Source of the DNA: Pseudomonas putida
Lineage (GTDB): Bacteria > Pseudomonadota > Gammaproteobacteria > Pseudomonadales > Pseudomonadaceae
Assembly (NCBI GenBank): GCA_041071465.1
Contig: CP163498.1
Coordinates: 5,908,001-5,972,000, forward strand
Length of the DNA: 64,000 nt
Reading direction: 5' to 3'
Shown here: positions 40,149 through 49,269 of the stretch, one piece after another
Numbering within the stretch: position 1 is the stretch's first letter
Layout: every line of letters starts with the position of its first letter
Position numbers and translations under genes: made by a program
The notes under the pieces: model-generated
Told to the model about the DNA's origin: nothing
What the model saw: only the letters and a program-made list of their open reading frames with translations
Database searches by the model: none

Positions 40149-42539
40149 ATGCCCCTGCTCCCGTTTACCTTGCGCCCTCTGCTGCTGGCTCTGCCGTTGC
40201 TGATCGCCACCCCGGTGATGGCCGACGACAGCCCGCGCCGCTACGACCTGCCATCCGGCCCGCTGGCCCAGCAGCTCAACCGCCTGGCCAGTGCGGCCGG
40301 TATCTACATTGTCGGCGATGGCGTGCTCAGCCAAGGCAAGGCCAGCGCACCGCTGCAAGGCGAATTCACCCCCGAACAGGCCCTGGAACGCATGTTGCTG
40401 GGCAGTGGCCTGATCGCCGTGCCCAGCGGCGAACGCCAGTATCGGCTGCAACCTGCGGCACAAGGTGCGGGCCTGCAACTGGCGCCCACCAGCGTCGATG
40501 CCTATCGCGACAGCGCCTACGGTGCCGTGAACGGCTACCTGGCCACCCGCGCCAGCAGCGCCAGCAAGACCGACAGCGCGCTGCTGGAAACCCCCGCCTC
40601 GGTGTCGGTGGTGACCCGTGACCGGATCAAGGCCCAAGGTGCACAGACCGTTACCGAAGCCTTGAGCTACACCGCTGGCGTGCACGCCAACGTCGCTGGC
40701 AACAACCCCACCGACAACACCTTGATGGTGCGTGGTTTCCAACAGATCAACAGCGATGCCTACACCGACGGCCTGCGCAACAACAACATTGGCTATTACG
40801 CGCCGGAGCCGTTTGGCCTGGAGCGCATCGAGGTACTCAAAGGGCCGGCGTCGGTTATCTACGGCCAGGGCGAGCCTGGCGGCATGATCAACCTGGTCTC
40901 GAAAAAACCATTGTTTGCCGCCCACCGTGAAGTCGGTCTGTCGCTCGGCAATCACGACCGCCAGCAACTGAGCCTGGATGTCGGCGACCTGCTCGACAGC
41001 CAGGGCACCCTGGCCTACCGCCTGGTGATGCTCGGCCGTGATGCCGACAACGAGATCGACGGTATCAAGGACGACCGCCAGTACGTCGCGCCCAGCCTGA
41101 CCTGGGCACCGAATGAAGACACCAGCCTGACCCTGCTGGCGTCGTACCAGAAAAACACCAACCTGTTCACCTCGAACATGGCCTACTCCCTGTTCGACGG
41201 CTCCAACCCCAACGGCCGCGTACCCCGCCACCGCTCGCTGAACGAGCCGGGCTTCGACCGCGAGCAGTCAGAGATGAACAACCTGGGCTATGAGCTGAGC
41301 CATCGCATCAACGACACCTTCAGCTTCCGCCAGAACTTGCGCTACAGCCACATGCACGGCTATCAGGATCAACTGTTTCGCAACAGCGGTGTGATCAATG
41401 GCAACACCCTGGCCCGCTATTACGAGCTGCGCGATTACAACAGCGACAACTACACCCTGGACAACCAGCTGCTGGCCAATTTCAACACCGGCCCATTGCG
41501 CCATGACCTGTTGCTGGGTGCCGACTACCTGCGCGGCCACCGCAGCCAGGACGTGCAGCACGGCGACGCGCCATCGATCAACATCTACAACCCGGTGCGC
41601 GGTGTAACGATCGACACTTCCCGCTACACCTCACTGTTGTCCACCGCCCGCGACGACCGCCAGGTCGGGCTGTACCTGCAGGACCAATTGCACCTCGACA
41701 ACTGGGTCGCCACCCTTGGCATGCGTCACGACTGGGCGCGCCAGGACAGCACCAATCGCATCAATGGCAGCCACCAGGTGATCACCGACGAGGCCACCAC
41801 TGCCCGCGCGTCGTTCGGCTACAGCTTCGACATGGGCCTGTTCCCCTACGTGAGCTACAGCGAGTCGTTCAAACTGGCCAGTGGCAACAGTTTCGACGGT
41901 TCCCCGTTCGAACCGGAAACAGCCAAGCAATACGAAGTGGGCATTAAGTACCAACCGCCAGGCAGCGAAAACTACATCACCGTGGCAGCCTTCGACCTGC
42001 GCCGGCAGAACGTGGCCACGACCGATGTCGAGCACCCGGGCTTCAGCGTGCAGCAGGGGGAAGTGACCTCGCGCGGGGTGGAGCTGGAAGGCGTAGCCAA
42101 ACCGCTGCCGGGGCTGAACCTGATCACCGCGTATACCTACAACGATGTCGAGGTAACCAAGGACAACCCGAACGCGCTGGGCGTCAGCAACAAGGGAAAT
42201 GCACCGGTGCGGGTCCCACGTCATCTGGCCTCGCTGTGGGTCGACTACACCCTGCTGGGCGGGCCATTGGCCGGGCTTGGCGGCGGCCTTGGCGTGCGCT
42301 ACACCGGCGCCACCTCTGGCGATGCGCAGAACACTTTCGAAGTGCCTGGCTACACCTTGGTCGATGCCATGCTGTCTTACGACTTCGGCAAGGCCAACAA
42401 CGGCCTGCAGGGCTTGTCGGCGCAGCTCAATGTGAAAAACCTGACCGACAAGTACTACGTGGCCGGCTGCTTCGCCACCGTAGCCTGCCTGTTGGGAACG
42501 GGGCGCACCGTAACCGCCGACCTGACCTATCGCTGGTAG
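40149..42539 (+). CDS. TonB-dependent siderophore receptor with STN domain (module 3)
   Basis: Outer-membrane receptor, 796 aa, of the FhuE/FpvA group. A signal peptide ends PVMA; an STN domain (GPLAQQLNRLASAAGIYIVGD) follows, then a plug (ETPASVSVVTRDRI, ERIEVLKGPASVIYGQGEPGG) and a barrel ending TADLTYRW. A loop pair of cysteines sits near the C-terminus (AGCFATVACLLG), as in several hydroxamate receptors, and the same place in module 2 has SDCNYAFGCYYG. The ATG at 40149 has AAGGAA upstream. Confidence 0.92.
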   Translation: MPLLPFTLRPLLLALPLLIATPVMADDSPRRYDLPSGPLAQQLNRLASAAGIYIVGDGVLSQGKASAPLQGEFTPEQALERMLLGSGLIAVPSGERQYRLQPAAQGAGLQLAPTSVDAYRDSAYGAVNGYLATRASSASKTDSALLETPASVSVVTRDRIKAQGAQTVTEALSYTAGVHANVAGNNPTDNTLMVRGFQQINSDAYTDGLRNNNIGYYAPEPFGLERIEVLKGPASVIYGQGEPGGMINLVSKKPLFAAHREVGLSLGNHDRQQLSLDVGDLLDSQGTLAYRLVMLGRDADNEIDGIKDDRQYVAPSLTWAPNEDTSLTLLASYQKNTNLFTSNMAYSLFDGSNPNGRVPRHRSLNEPGFDREQSEMNNLGYELSHRINDTFSFRQNLRYSHMHGYQDQLFRNSGVINGNTLARYYELRDYNSDNYTLDNQLLANFNTGPLRHDLLLGADYLRGHRSQDVQHGDAPSINIYNPVRGVTIDTSRYTSLLSTARDDRQVGLYLQDQLHLDNWVATLGMRHDWARQDSTNRINGSHQVITDEATTARASFGYSFDMGLFPYVSYSESFKLASGNSFDGSPFEPETAKQYEVGIKYQPPGSENYITVAAFDLRRQNVATTDVEHPGFSVQQGEVTSRGVELEGVAKPLPGLNLITAYTYNDVEVTKDNPNALGVSNKGNAPVRVPRHLASLWVDYTLLGGPLAGLGGGLGVRYTGATSGDAQNTFEVPGYTLVDAMLSYDFGKANNGLQGLSAQLNVKNLTDKYYVAGCFATVACLLGTGRTVTADLTYRW

Positions 42540-42558
42540 CTGGGTACGCCGCCGAACT

Positions 42559-42582
42559 TGCGGGAGCGGGCTTGCCCGCGAG
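42559..42582. repeat. REP hairpin between receptor and SfnR-like gene
   Basis: GCGGGAGCGGGCTTGCCCGC... is a single REP unit of the GGGAGCGGGNTTNCCCGCGA type, placed between two convergent genes and likely to act as a terminator. Confidence 0.7.
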
Positions 42583-42611
42583 AAGTGCGCGGCAGCCCCA
42601 ACACAGGCACC

Positions 42612-43669
42612 TCATGCCTTCGACAGTTCGCCAATCTTTTCCAGCCGCGCCCGCACAATGTTACGGCTGATGTTCAGCAAGCGCCCCGTCTGCAACTGGT
42701 TGCCGTGGCAGTATCGATACGCCGCCCTGAACACTGTCTCCTCGATATGCTCATACAGGTTCGGCACATTCTGCTCGAACAACGCCAGCAACGCACTTTC
42801 CAGGTCAGGTGGTGCCGCGCTGGCTGTCGGCAAGTAGGCATGTGCAACCGGCGCCGCTACCTGTGGCCGCATATCGACCAGGTGCAGGTCCGCCGGTGCC
42901 ACCACCTGATACCGGCACACCAGCAACGCATGGTGAATGGCGTTTTCCAGCTCGCGGATGTTGCCCGGCCAGCTATGCGCCAGCAATTTGCGTTCGGCAT
43001 CCGGGCTCAACGAGGCACGCTCGTACCCCAGGCGTCGGCAATGCTCCTCGATGAAGAATTCCGCGAGCGGCAGGATGTCCCCGGTCGCTCTCGCAGCGGC
43101 GGCAAGCGAATCGTGGCGACATGCAGGCGGTAGAACAGGTCTTCACGAAAATGCCCCGCCACCACTGCATCAGCCAGGTTCACGTTGGTCGCTGCCACCA
43201 GCCGCACGTTGATCGGGATCGGCGTGCGTGAGCCCAGGCGCACCACTTCACGCTCCTGCAGCACCCGCAACAACTTCACCTGCATGTTCAGCGGCAAGTC
43301 GCCAATTTCATCGAGGAACAGCGTGCCGCCGTTGGCTGCTTCGAACCAGCCGGCCTTGTTGCTGGTGGCGCCGGTGAACGCGCCTTTTTCGTGGCCGAAC
43401 AGCTCGCTTTCCACCAGGGTTTCGGCAAAGGCACCGCAGTTAACCGCCACGAATGGCTCACGCCCGCGGCGGCTTAGGTGGTGGATGTGACGGGCGACCA
43501 GCTCTTTGCCGGTGCCGGTTTCGCCGATGATCAGGGTGTTGGCCTCGCTGGGCGCCAGGCGCTCGATGCGGCTGAGCAGCTCCTGGGAGCGCGGGTCCTT
43601 GAACACGAGCACGGTGGCACGTACCGACTTGGTCAGCTCGCGGGCATTGGGGTGGGTGATCAGCGACAT
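42612..43669 (-). CDS. sfnR: SfnR-like sigma-54 activator lacking a sensor domain (apparent frameshift)
   Basis: Enhancer-binding protein of about 352 aa when joined. There is no N-terminal sensor; the protein starts almost at the AAA+ domain (Walker A GETGTGKE, sigma-54 loop [17 protein letters not shown]) and ends in a Fis-type HTH ([15 protein letters not shown]). This is the build of SfnR, which controls organosulfur use in P. putida. The frame breaks at a C/G run at 43079-43082, one base short; joining gives [11 protein letters not shown]. The start at 43669 has AGGA upstream. It is divergent from the sulfur operon at 43964. Confidence 0.82.
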
Positions 43670-43699
43670 AGGGGCATTCCTGGCAGTTGACGCGCAGGC

Positions 43700-43770
43700 C
43701 AATAGTGCATGAAACAAATTAGATCAAAAAATTATTAATTAATATTTATATATTCGAATTGGAAATATTC
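43700..43770. other. AT-rich tract in the SfnR-like/sulfur operon intergenic region
   Basis: About 70 bp with runs such as AAAAAATTATTAATTAATAT, far below the GC of the rest of the window. It may bend DNA or bind MvaT-like silencers between the activator gene and the operon. Confidence 0.5.
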
Positions 43771-43787
43771 GATTTTTCAGCAGCCCA

Positions 43788-43805
43788 TTGCTGCCACAGC
43801 AGCAA
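43788..43805. promoter_or_regulatory. Candidate activator site upstream of the sulfur operon (dyad)
   Basis: TTGCTG-CCACAG-CAGCAA, a perfect dyad. The same half-sites and 6-bp spacer occur twice at 61556-61596 between two other sigma-54-type promoters. Likely site for the SfnR-like activator. Confidence 0.6.
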
Positions 43806-43914
43806 CCCGCCAGCACTCGCCTGCCCGCCGGCCAGCAGGCCCGGCCCGCCGCACGCAGCCTAACCCTGGCTGAAAGCCCCACCACGCATGGTCTGCAGCC
43901 AATTTTCGAAGGGC

Positions 43915-43930
43915 TGGCATGCATTTCGCT
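43915..43930 (+). promoter_or_regulatory. Candidate sigma-54 promoter of the sulfur operon
   Basis: TGGCAT-GCATT-TCGCT: exact -24 element and correct spacing, one mismatch in the -12 element (TCGC for TTGC). It lies about 34 bp before the ATG at 43964. Confidence 0.5.
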
Positions 43931-43963
43931 CCTGGCCTGTAGAACCTTTGCCTGGAGCTGCAC

Positions 43964-45037
43964 ATGAACAATCCCTGGCGTCATGCCCTTGCTCTGTTGG
44001 GCGGCCTGTTCCTCAGCCTGGCTGCGCTGGCAGCCGAGCCACCGGCGGCGGTGCGCATTGCCATCGTCGCCTTCACCCAGGGCGGGGCGCCGGTGTTCGG
44101 CGGCATCCCCGGCCGGGTGATCGAGGAAGGCTGGCTGGAACAGCAACTGGCCGCCCGCGGCGTGAAACTGCAATGGACCGCCCTGCCCCATGCCGGCGCC
44201 GGGCCACAGATCAACGAAGGCTTCAGCAACGACAGCCTGGACTTTGCCGTGCGTGGCGACCTGCCTTCGGTCATCGCCGGGGCTGGCCAGGTGCCGGGCA
44301 AGCTGGTGGTGCCGGGCGGTAGCGGCAACAACATCTACCTGGTGGTGCCGAGCAATTCCACTGTGCGCAGCATCCAGGACCTCAAGGGCAAACGCCTGGC
44401 CCTGCACCGTGGTCGCCCGTGGGAGTTCGCCTTCAGCAACTTCCTCGAAAGCCAAGGCCTGAAACTGAGTGATTTCAAGATCGCCAACCTCAACCCGCAA
44501 GTGGGCGCCGCTGCGGTTTCCGCCGGCAAGGTCGATGCCGCCGTGTTGCTCAACGAAGCCTATGCCCTGGAAGACAAAGGCGTGGCGCGCATTCTCTGGT
44601 CGACCAAGCAAGGCGCCAATGATTGGCGGCTGGTCTCGGACCTGTGGGGCACCGACCGCTTCGTGCAGCAGCACGCCGACCTGACGCAACTGGTGGCCAC
44701 CGCCTGGGTGCGCGCGGCCTGGTGGATTTCCCAGGAACAGAACCGCGACGCCTACTACGCGCTGTCATCGCGCGCGGGGGTCAGTGAAAGCGTGCTACGC
44801 CGTGACGACCAGGACGACCCCGTGGCCTGGCAAGCGCGCTGGGCGCCAAAAAGCGATGCGCAGCTTAAAACCCATTACGACGCCCTGGGCCAGTACGCAC
44901 TGGCCAACCGGCTGATTCGCACGCCCTACGACATTACCAGCGACCTGGCCACGGGCTTTACCCGCCAGGCCTTGATCGACTTGCAACTGACCCATTACTG
45001 GCCGTCCCTCGACGCCCAGATCAGCCAACAACCTTGA
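43964..45037 (+). CDS. Sulfonate-type ABC transporter substrate-binding protein
   Basis: Periplasmic binding protein of 357 aa with a clear signal peptide (residues 1-23, ending ALAA). The fold motifs include DFAVRGDLPSVIAG, NIYLVVPSNSTVRSIQDLKGKRLAL and VGAAAVSAGKVDAAVL, as in SsuA/NMT1-like proteins for sulfonates, sulfate esters or related nutrients. No matching permease is next to it. First gene of the six-gene plus-strand sulfur cluster. Confidence 0.85.
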   Translation: MNNPWRHALALLGGLFLSLAALAAEPPAAVRIAIVAFTQGGAPVFGGIPGRVIEEGWLEQQLAARGVKLQWTALPHAGAGPQINEGFSNDSLDFAVRGDLPSVIAGAGQVPGKLVVPGGSGNNIYLVVPSNSTVRSIQDLKGKRLALHRGRPWEFAFSNFLESQGLKLSDFKIANLNPQVGAAAVSAGKVDAAVLLNEAYALEDKGVARILWSTKQGANDWRLVSDLWGTDRFVQQHADLTQLVATAWVRAAWWISQEQNRDAYYALSSRAGVSESVLRRDDQDDPVAWQARWAPKSDAQLKTHYDALGQYALANRLIRTPYDITSDLATGFTRQALIDLQLTHYWPSLDAQISQQP

Positions 45038-45048
45038 GAGCCTTTCCC

Positions 45049-46272
45049 ATGAAACTGCCTGCTTCGCTCGTCTTCGGCCTCAGCGCCCTGGCCCTGTCCA
45101 TCGGCGCCATGGCCGCCGAAACCTACGCGCCAAAACCTGACCCGCAACAGGGCGATGGCCGCGTGTCGGCCTTCTACACCTGGACCAAGGCCATCCCCGC
45201 CACGCCCGGCAAACTGCTGCGCAGCGAACCGCTCGAGCAGGCGCTGAGCCTGCCCAATGCGGCCAGCGCACAACGCATCCTGTACACCTCGCTGGACGGT
45301 ATCGACGGCAAGACGCCAATCGTGGTTTCTGGTGCGCTGTTCATCCCCAAAGGCAAGGCACCCGCGGGCGGTTGGCCGGTCGCCAGCTGGGGCCATGGCA
45401 CCGTTGGCGTGGCGGATATCTGCGCGCCGTCCTGGGCCGGGCGCAGCTACCGCGACGTGCAATACCTCAACCGCTGGCTGGATGAAGGCTATGCCATCGT
45501 CGCCACCGACTACCAGGGCCTGGGTGTACCGGGCGGCCACCCATTGCTGAACAACCGCATGGCCGCTTACGGCATTCTCGATGCGGCCAAGGCCGTGGTC
45601 GCCGGCGTACCGGGGCTGGCCGACAAGGTGTTGATCATTGGCCAGTCGCAAGGGGGGGCCGGGGCCTTTGCCGCCGGGGCCTATGCGGCAACCTCTGCGC
45701 CCAAGCTGGGCGTCAAGGGCAGTATCGGCACAGGGGTGATCTACACCGTGGGTTCGAAAAATGTCGGCGAACAGGACCAGAACAAGGTCGACCCGGCCCT
45801 GGCCTACGGCTTCTACACGCTGCTTGCCGCGCAGCAGTATGACCCGAGCATCGACCCGCGCGACTTCTACACCGACAAGGCCCTGCCACTGTTCGAGCAG
45901 GCGCGCACCAGTTGCCTGTCAGCACTGGTCAGCGACGTGGTCGGCACCGGCCTGACCCCGGCCAATGCCAAGAAGGACTACCAGGGCGACAAGCTCAAGC
46001 CCTGGCTGGCGCAGGTGTCGTACCCGACCTTGAAGCTGGCCCAGCCGATCTTCATCGGCACCGGCGCCGAGGACAAGACCCCCGCCGCCGCCACCCAGGT
46101 AGCGCTGATGCAGGACGCCTGCAAGGCAGGCTCGGTGGTGCAGGGCCACCTGTACAAAGGCCTGGGCCACAGTGAAACGGTGAATGCCTCGTTGAAGGAC
46201 TCCATCCCCTTCGCCCGCCAGGTCATCAGCGGCCAACCGGTCACCCCTAATTGCAGCCCAAGCGTCCAGTAA
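45049..46272 (+). CDS. Exported lipase-family alpha/beta hydrolase
   Basis: Secreted hydrolase of 407 aa. A signal peptide ends GAMAA; the nucleophile elbow is IGQSQGG; HGTVGVAD forms the oxyanion region; a late Asp in TGAEDKTP and His in GLGHSET complete the triad. It resembles secretory lipases that cleave esters. In an organosulfur cluster it may free a sulfur-bearing substrate in the periplasm; that role is inferred. The ATG at 45049 follows the upstream stop by 11 bp. Confidence 0.8.
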   Translation: MKLPASLVFGLSALALSIGAMAAETYAPKPDPQQGDGRVSAFYTWTKAIPATPGKLLRSEPLEQALSLPNAASAQRILYTSLDGIDGKTPIVVSGALFIPKGKAPAGGWPVASWGHGTVGVADICAPSWAGRSYRDVQYLNRWLDEGYAIVATDYQGLGVPGGHPLLNNRMAAYGILDAAKAVVAGVPGLADKVLIIGQSQGGAGAFAAGAYAATSAPKLGVKGSIGTGVIYTVGSKNVGEQDQNKVDPALAYGFYTLLAAQQYDPSIDPRDFYTDKALPLFEQARTSCLSALVSDVVGTGLTPANAKKDYQGDKLKPWLAQVSYPTLKLAQPIFIGTGAEDKTPAAATQVALMQDACKAGSVVQGHLYKGLGHSETVNASLKDSIPFARQVISGQPVTPNCSPSVQ

Positions 46273-46284
46273 GGAGGCCAGCCC

Positions 46285-47484
46285 ATGAGCATCGAATTCT
46301 TCACCCGCCTGCCCCTGCATGGCGAAACCCAGTTCCTTCCCGGCGACCCGCGCAACCGCGGCGACTGGCATGCGGGCGGGCCCAGCACCGGTGCAGTGTC
46401 GGGGTTTGCCGTGGGTGATCACTTCACCTACATCGACTACCTCGGCCAAATCGCCCGCGCCGCTGAAATAAACGGTTTTGGCGGCGCGCTGATGGTCAAT
46501 GCCCCCACCGGCGAAGAGCCGTGGACGGTGTGCTCGCTGCTGGCCCGTGAAACCCGCACGCTGAAATTCGTCACCGCCTTCCAGCCCTATCACTACACCC
46601 CATGGGTGGCCGTACAGCAGGCCGCGACCTACCAACGCGCCACTGGCAATCGCCTGGTATGGAACATCATCAATGGCGGTTCGGATGCCATCCAGCGCCA
46701 GGTCGGTGACTTCGAAGACCATGACCAGCGCTACGCCCGCGCCACCGAGTTCATGGACGTGGTGCGCGGCTATTGGCACAACGAGCAGTTCCACTACCAA
46801 GGCACCTACTACCGCGCCGAGGGCGGTGGCCTGCGCGGCCCGCTGAAAAAAGCCGAGCTGCCGCTGATCTGCACGGCAGGTTCGTCGGTGGCAGCGCGCG
46901 AATTCGCGGCCAAGCACGCCGACTTCTACCTGATGCGCGCCGAGCACCCGGACGAGATTGCCGCGCTGATCGCCGATATCCGCGCCCGCGCGCTGAAGTG
47001 GGGCCGCACCGATATTCGCTTTGGCCTGTCCATCGACGTGATCGCTCGCGATACCGAAGAGGCGGCACTGGCCGAGGCCAAGCGCTTCTTCGACGAAGGC
47101 GTGGCCAAGGGCACGGTCAAGGCTCGCGCTGCCCATGCGGGCCTGCGCACGGCACGCAAACTGAGCTATGAGCACGACTACAACGACAAGGACGAGCAAC
47201 AGGCCTTCGACGACTTCTTCATCCACCCCAATGTGTGGACCGGCTTCGGCTACATCGGCATCCCGCCCGGCTGCGCGCTGGTAGGCAGCTACGCCAACGT
47301 AGTGGCGCGCATCCGCGAGTACCACGGCATAGGCATCGATCTGTTCTTCCTGGCCGGCTACCCGCACCTGGAAGAAGCCTACCGCATCGGCGAGCACATC
47401 CTGCCGCACTTTCGTGACCAGCGCGCAGCCCTTGCCCGCCCTGTAGCCGAACCCGTGCAACTGCACGCCAGCAACGGAGCCTGA
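46285..47484 (+). CDS. LLM-class FMNH2-dependent monooxygenase, SsuD-like
   Basis: Luciferase-like flavin monooxygenase of 399 aa. The start MSIEFFTRLPLHGETQF, the NRLVWNIINGGSD core and HDQRYARATEFMDVVRGYW are typical of SsuD-type enzymes that split C-S bonds of sulfonates or sulfones. It needs a separate flavin reductase, not seen here. AAGGAGG lies just upstream. Twelve bp separate it from the lipase-like gene. Confidence 0.88.
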   Translation: MSIEFFTRLPLHGETQFLPGDPRNRGDWHAGGPSTGAVSGFAVGDHFTYIDYLGQIARAAEINGFGGALMVNAPTGEEPWTVCSLLARETRTLKFVTAFQPYHYTPWVAVQQAATYQRATGNRLVWNIINGGSDAIQRQVGDFEDHDQRYARATEFMDVVRGYWHNEQFHYQGTYYRAEGGGLRGPLKKAELPLICTAGSSVAAREFAAKHADFYLMRAEHPDEIAALIADIRARALKWGRTDIRFGLSIDVIARDTEEAALAEAKRFFDEGVAKGTVKARAAHAGLRTARKLSYEHDYNDKDEQQAFDDFFIHPNVWTGFGYIGIPPGCALVGSYANVVARIREYHGIGIDLFFLAGYPHLEEAYRIGEHILPHFRDQRAALARPVAEPVQLHASNGA

Positions 47485-47488
47485 CGCC

Positions 47489-49042
47489 ATGGCCAGGGAC
47501 GGTTACCCACTGAGCCGGCGCAGTTTCCTTGGCCACGCCGGCGTGCTGGCCGGCGGGTTGCTGGCCGGCTGCGGCCCCGCCGACGGCCCAACCCATGCCG
47601 TGGCCGACCAGCCACGCCATGGCGGGCGCCTGCGCCTGGGCATCATCGACGGCAACCAGAGCGGCAACCTCGACGCCCACAAGCCCATCGGCAGCGGCAT
47701 CGTGCGTGGCTTTGCCCTGTACAGCAAGCTGTGGGAATGGGACGAGCAGATGCAGCCGCGCCTGGCCCTGGCCGAGTTCGCCGAGCCCAATGCCGATGCC
47801 AGCAGCTGGACCTTGCGCCTGAAGCCGGGGCTGGAGTTCCACCACGGCAAGACCATCGACGCCGACGACCTGATCTTCTCCATCCGCCGCCTCACCGACC
47901 CGCAGCTGGCCTCGCCCTACGCGGCGCTGCTGCACTGGGTGGACCGCGACAACCTGGTCAAGCTGGACGACCGTACCGTACGCCTGGGCTTTCGCGAAGG
48001 GCGCAGCTACCTGCCGCTGCCGGAGACCTGGGTCAACTTCGGCGGCATCGTGCCGGTGGACTACCACCCAGTCACCAACCCGGTCGGCGCCGGGCCTTAC
48101 AAACTGAAAAGCTTCACCCCAGGTCAGCGCTCACTGTTCACCCGCTTCGACAACTACTACAAACCCGGCAAGCCTTATGCCGATGAACTGGAGATCATCG
48201 ACTTCAAGGACCAGACCGGCCGCCTGGCGGCATTGCGGGCCGGGCAGATCGACATGGCCAACGTCATGTCCACCGAACACCTGCAGGTGCTGCAAGCCGA
48301 CCCACGGCTGCGCCTGCTGAAGTCGGTGAGCGGCAACTGGCTGTCGTTCGACATGAACACCGCCAAGGCGCCGTTCGACGACCCGCGCGTGCGCGAGGCA
48401 TTCCGCCTGCTGGCCGACCGTGACGAGCTGGTGCGCCGTGCGCTCAATGGCCAAGGCCGGGTGGCCAACGACCTGTATGCACCGTTCGACCCCACCTTCG
48501 ACCACAGCATCGGCCCACGCCCTCATGACCCGCAGCGCGCAGCCCAGTTGCTGCGCGAAGCCGGCCATGAACAGTTGCAGGTGGAGTTGGTGACCACGCC
48601 AGGGCCAGGGCTGGCTTCGGCCCTGGTGCTGGCCGAGCAGGCCCGGCGTATCGGTGTGACCCTCAATGTGCGCCAGGTCGACCTGGCCACCTTCCAAGGG
48701 CCGCAGCGCGATGACTGGACCTTGAGTACCGGTGGCAGCATCGGTGCGCCGTTCCTGGCCAGCGCGATTCACACCGATGCGCCATTCGCCGTGGCCAACA
48801 AGACCCACTTCAACGACCCCGAATTCAGTCAGGCCTTTCTCGCCGCCATGGCCCAGCCAGACCTGGAGAAGCGCAAGAACCTGGTGCACCAGGCGCAACG
48901 CATTCAATACGAACGCGGCGGCATGTTGATCTGGGGCTTTGCCGACCTGCTCGACAGTGTCAGCACCCGCGTGGGTGGCGCGCAGGCAGAGCAGTCGCTG
49001 TTCAGTACCTGGCGGTTCGAGAGCCTGTGGCTGAAAACCTGA
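47489..49042 (+). CDS. Family 5 solute-binding lipoprotein (dipeptide/nickel type), orphan
   Basis: Binding protein of 517 aa for a dipeptide-type ABC importer. The N-terminus has a Tat-like SRRSFLG motif followed by a lipobox (LLAGC). Core motifs NPVGAGPYKLKSF and DPRVREAFRLLADR are family-typical. It is highly similar throughout to the protein at 56766-58340 (for example, both share AGNLDAHKP- or SGNLDAHKP-type blocks and FTPGQRSL/FIPGQRSL), which sits with permeases. This copy has none and probably feeds the same transporter. Confidence 0.88.
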   Translation: MARDGYPLSRRSFLGHAGVLAGGLLAGCGPADGPTHAVADQPRHGGRLRLGIIDGNQSGNLDAHKPIGSGIVRGFALYSKLWEWDEQMQPRLALAEFAEPNADASSWTLRLKPGLEFHHGKTIDADDLIFSIRRLTDPQLASPYAALLHWVDRDNLVKLDDRTVRLGFREGRSYLPLPETWVNFGGIVPVDYHPVTNPVGAGPYKLKSFTPGQRSLFTRFDNYYKPGKPYADELEIIDFKDQTGRLAALRAGQIDMANVMSTEHLQVLQADPRLRLLKSVSGNWLSFDMNTAKAPFDDPRVREAFRLLADRDELVRRALNGQGRVANDLYAPFDPTFDHSIGPRPHDPQRAAQLLREAGHEQLQVELVTTPGPGLASALVLAEQARRIGVTLNVRQVDLATFQGPQRDDWTLSTGGSIGAPFLASAIHTDAPFAVANKTHFNDPEFSQAFLAAMAQPDLEKRKNLVHQAQRIQYERGGMLIWGFADLLDSVSTRVGGAQAEQSLFSTWRFESLWLKT

Positions 49043-49068
49043 CCCTGTTACTACGCGGTCTGCCTTTT

Positions 49069-49184
49069 GTAGGAGCGGCCTTGTGTCGCGATAGGGCCGC
49101 AAGGCGGCCCCAGGATTTCAGCGTCGATACATAGATTGCCGGGGCCGCTTTGCGGCCCTATCGCGACACAAGGCCGCTCGTACA
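49069..49184. repeat. Paired inverted REP elements
   Basis: Facing REP units (49069-49111 and 49141-49184) of the same family as at 13750. They split the sulfur cluster between the binding protein and the TonB receptor and may limit read-through. Confidence 0.88.
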
Positions 49185-49269
49185 GGGACCGCGTGTACCC
49201 AATACCAACCGCAGGCGCGGCTGCGCCCTCGTTTCTCCCACATTCCTACTCTTGAACGAGGCCCAGCCA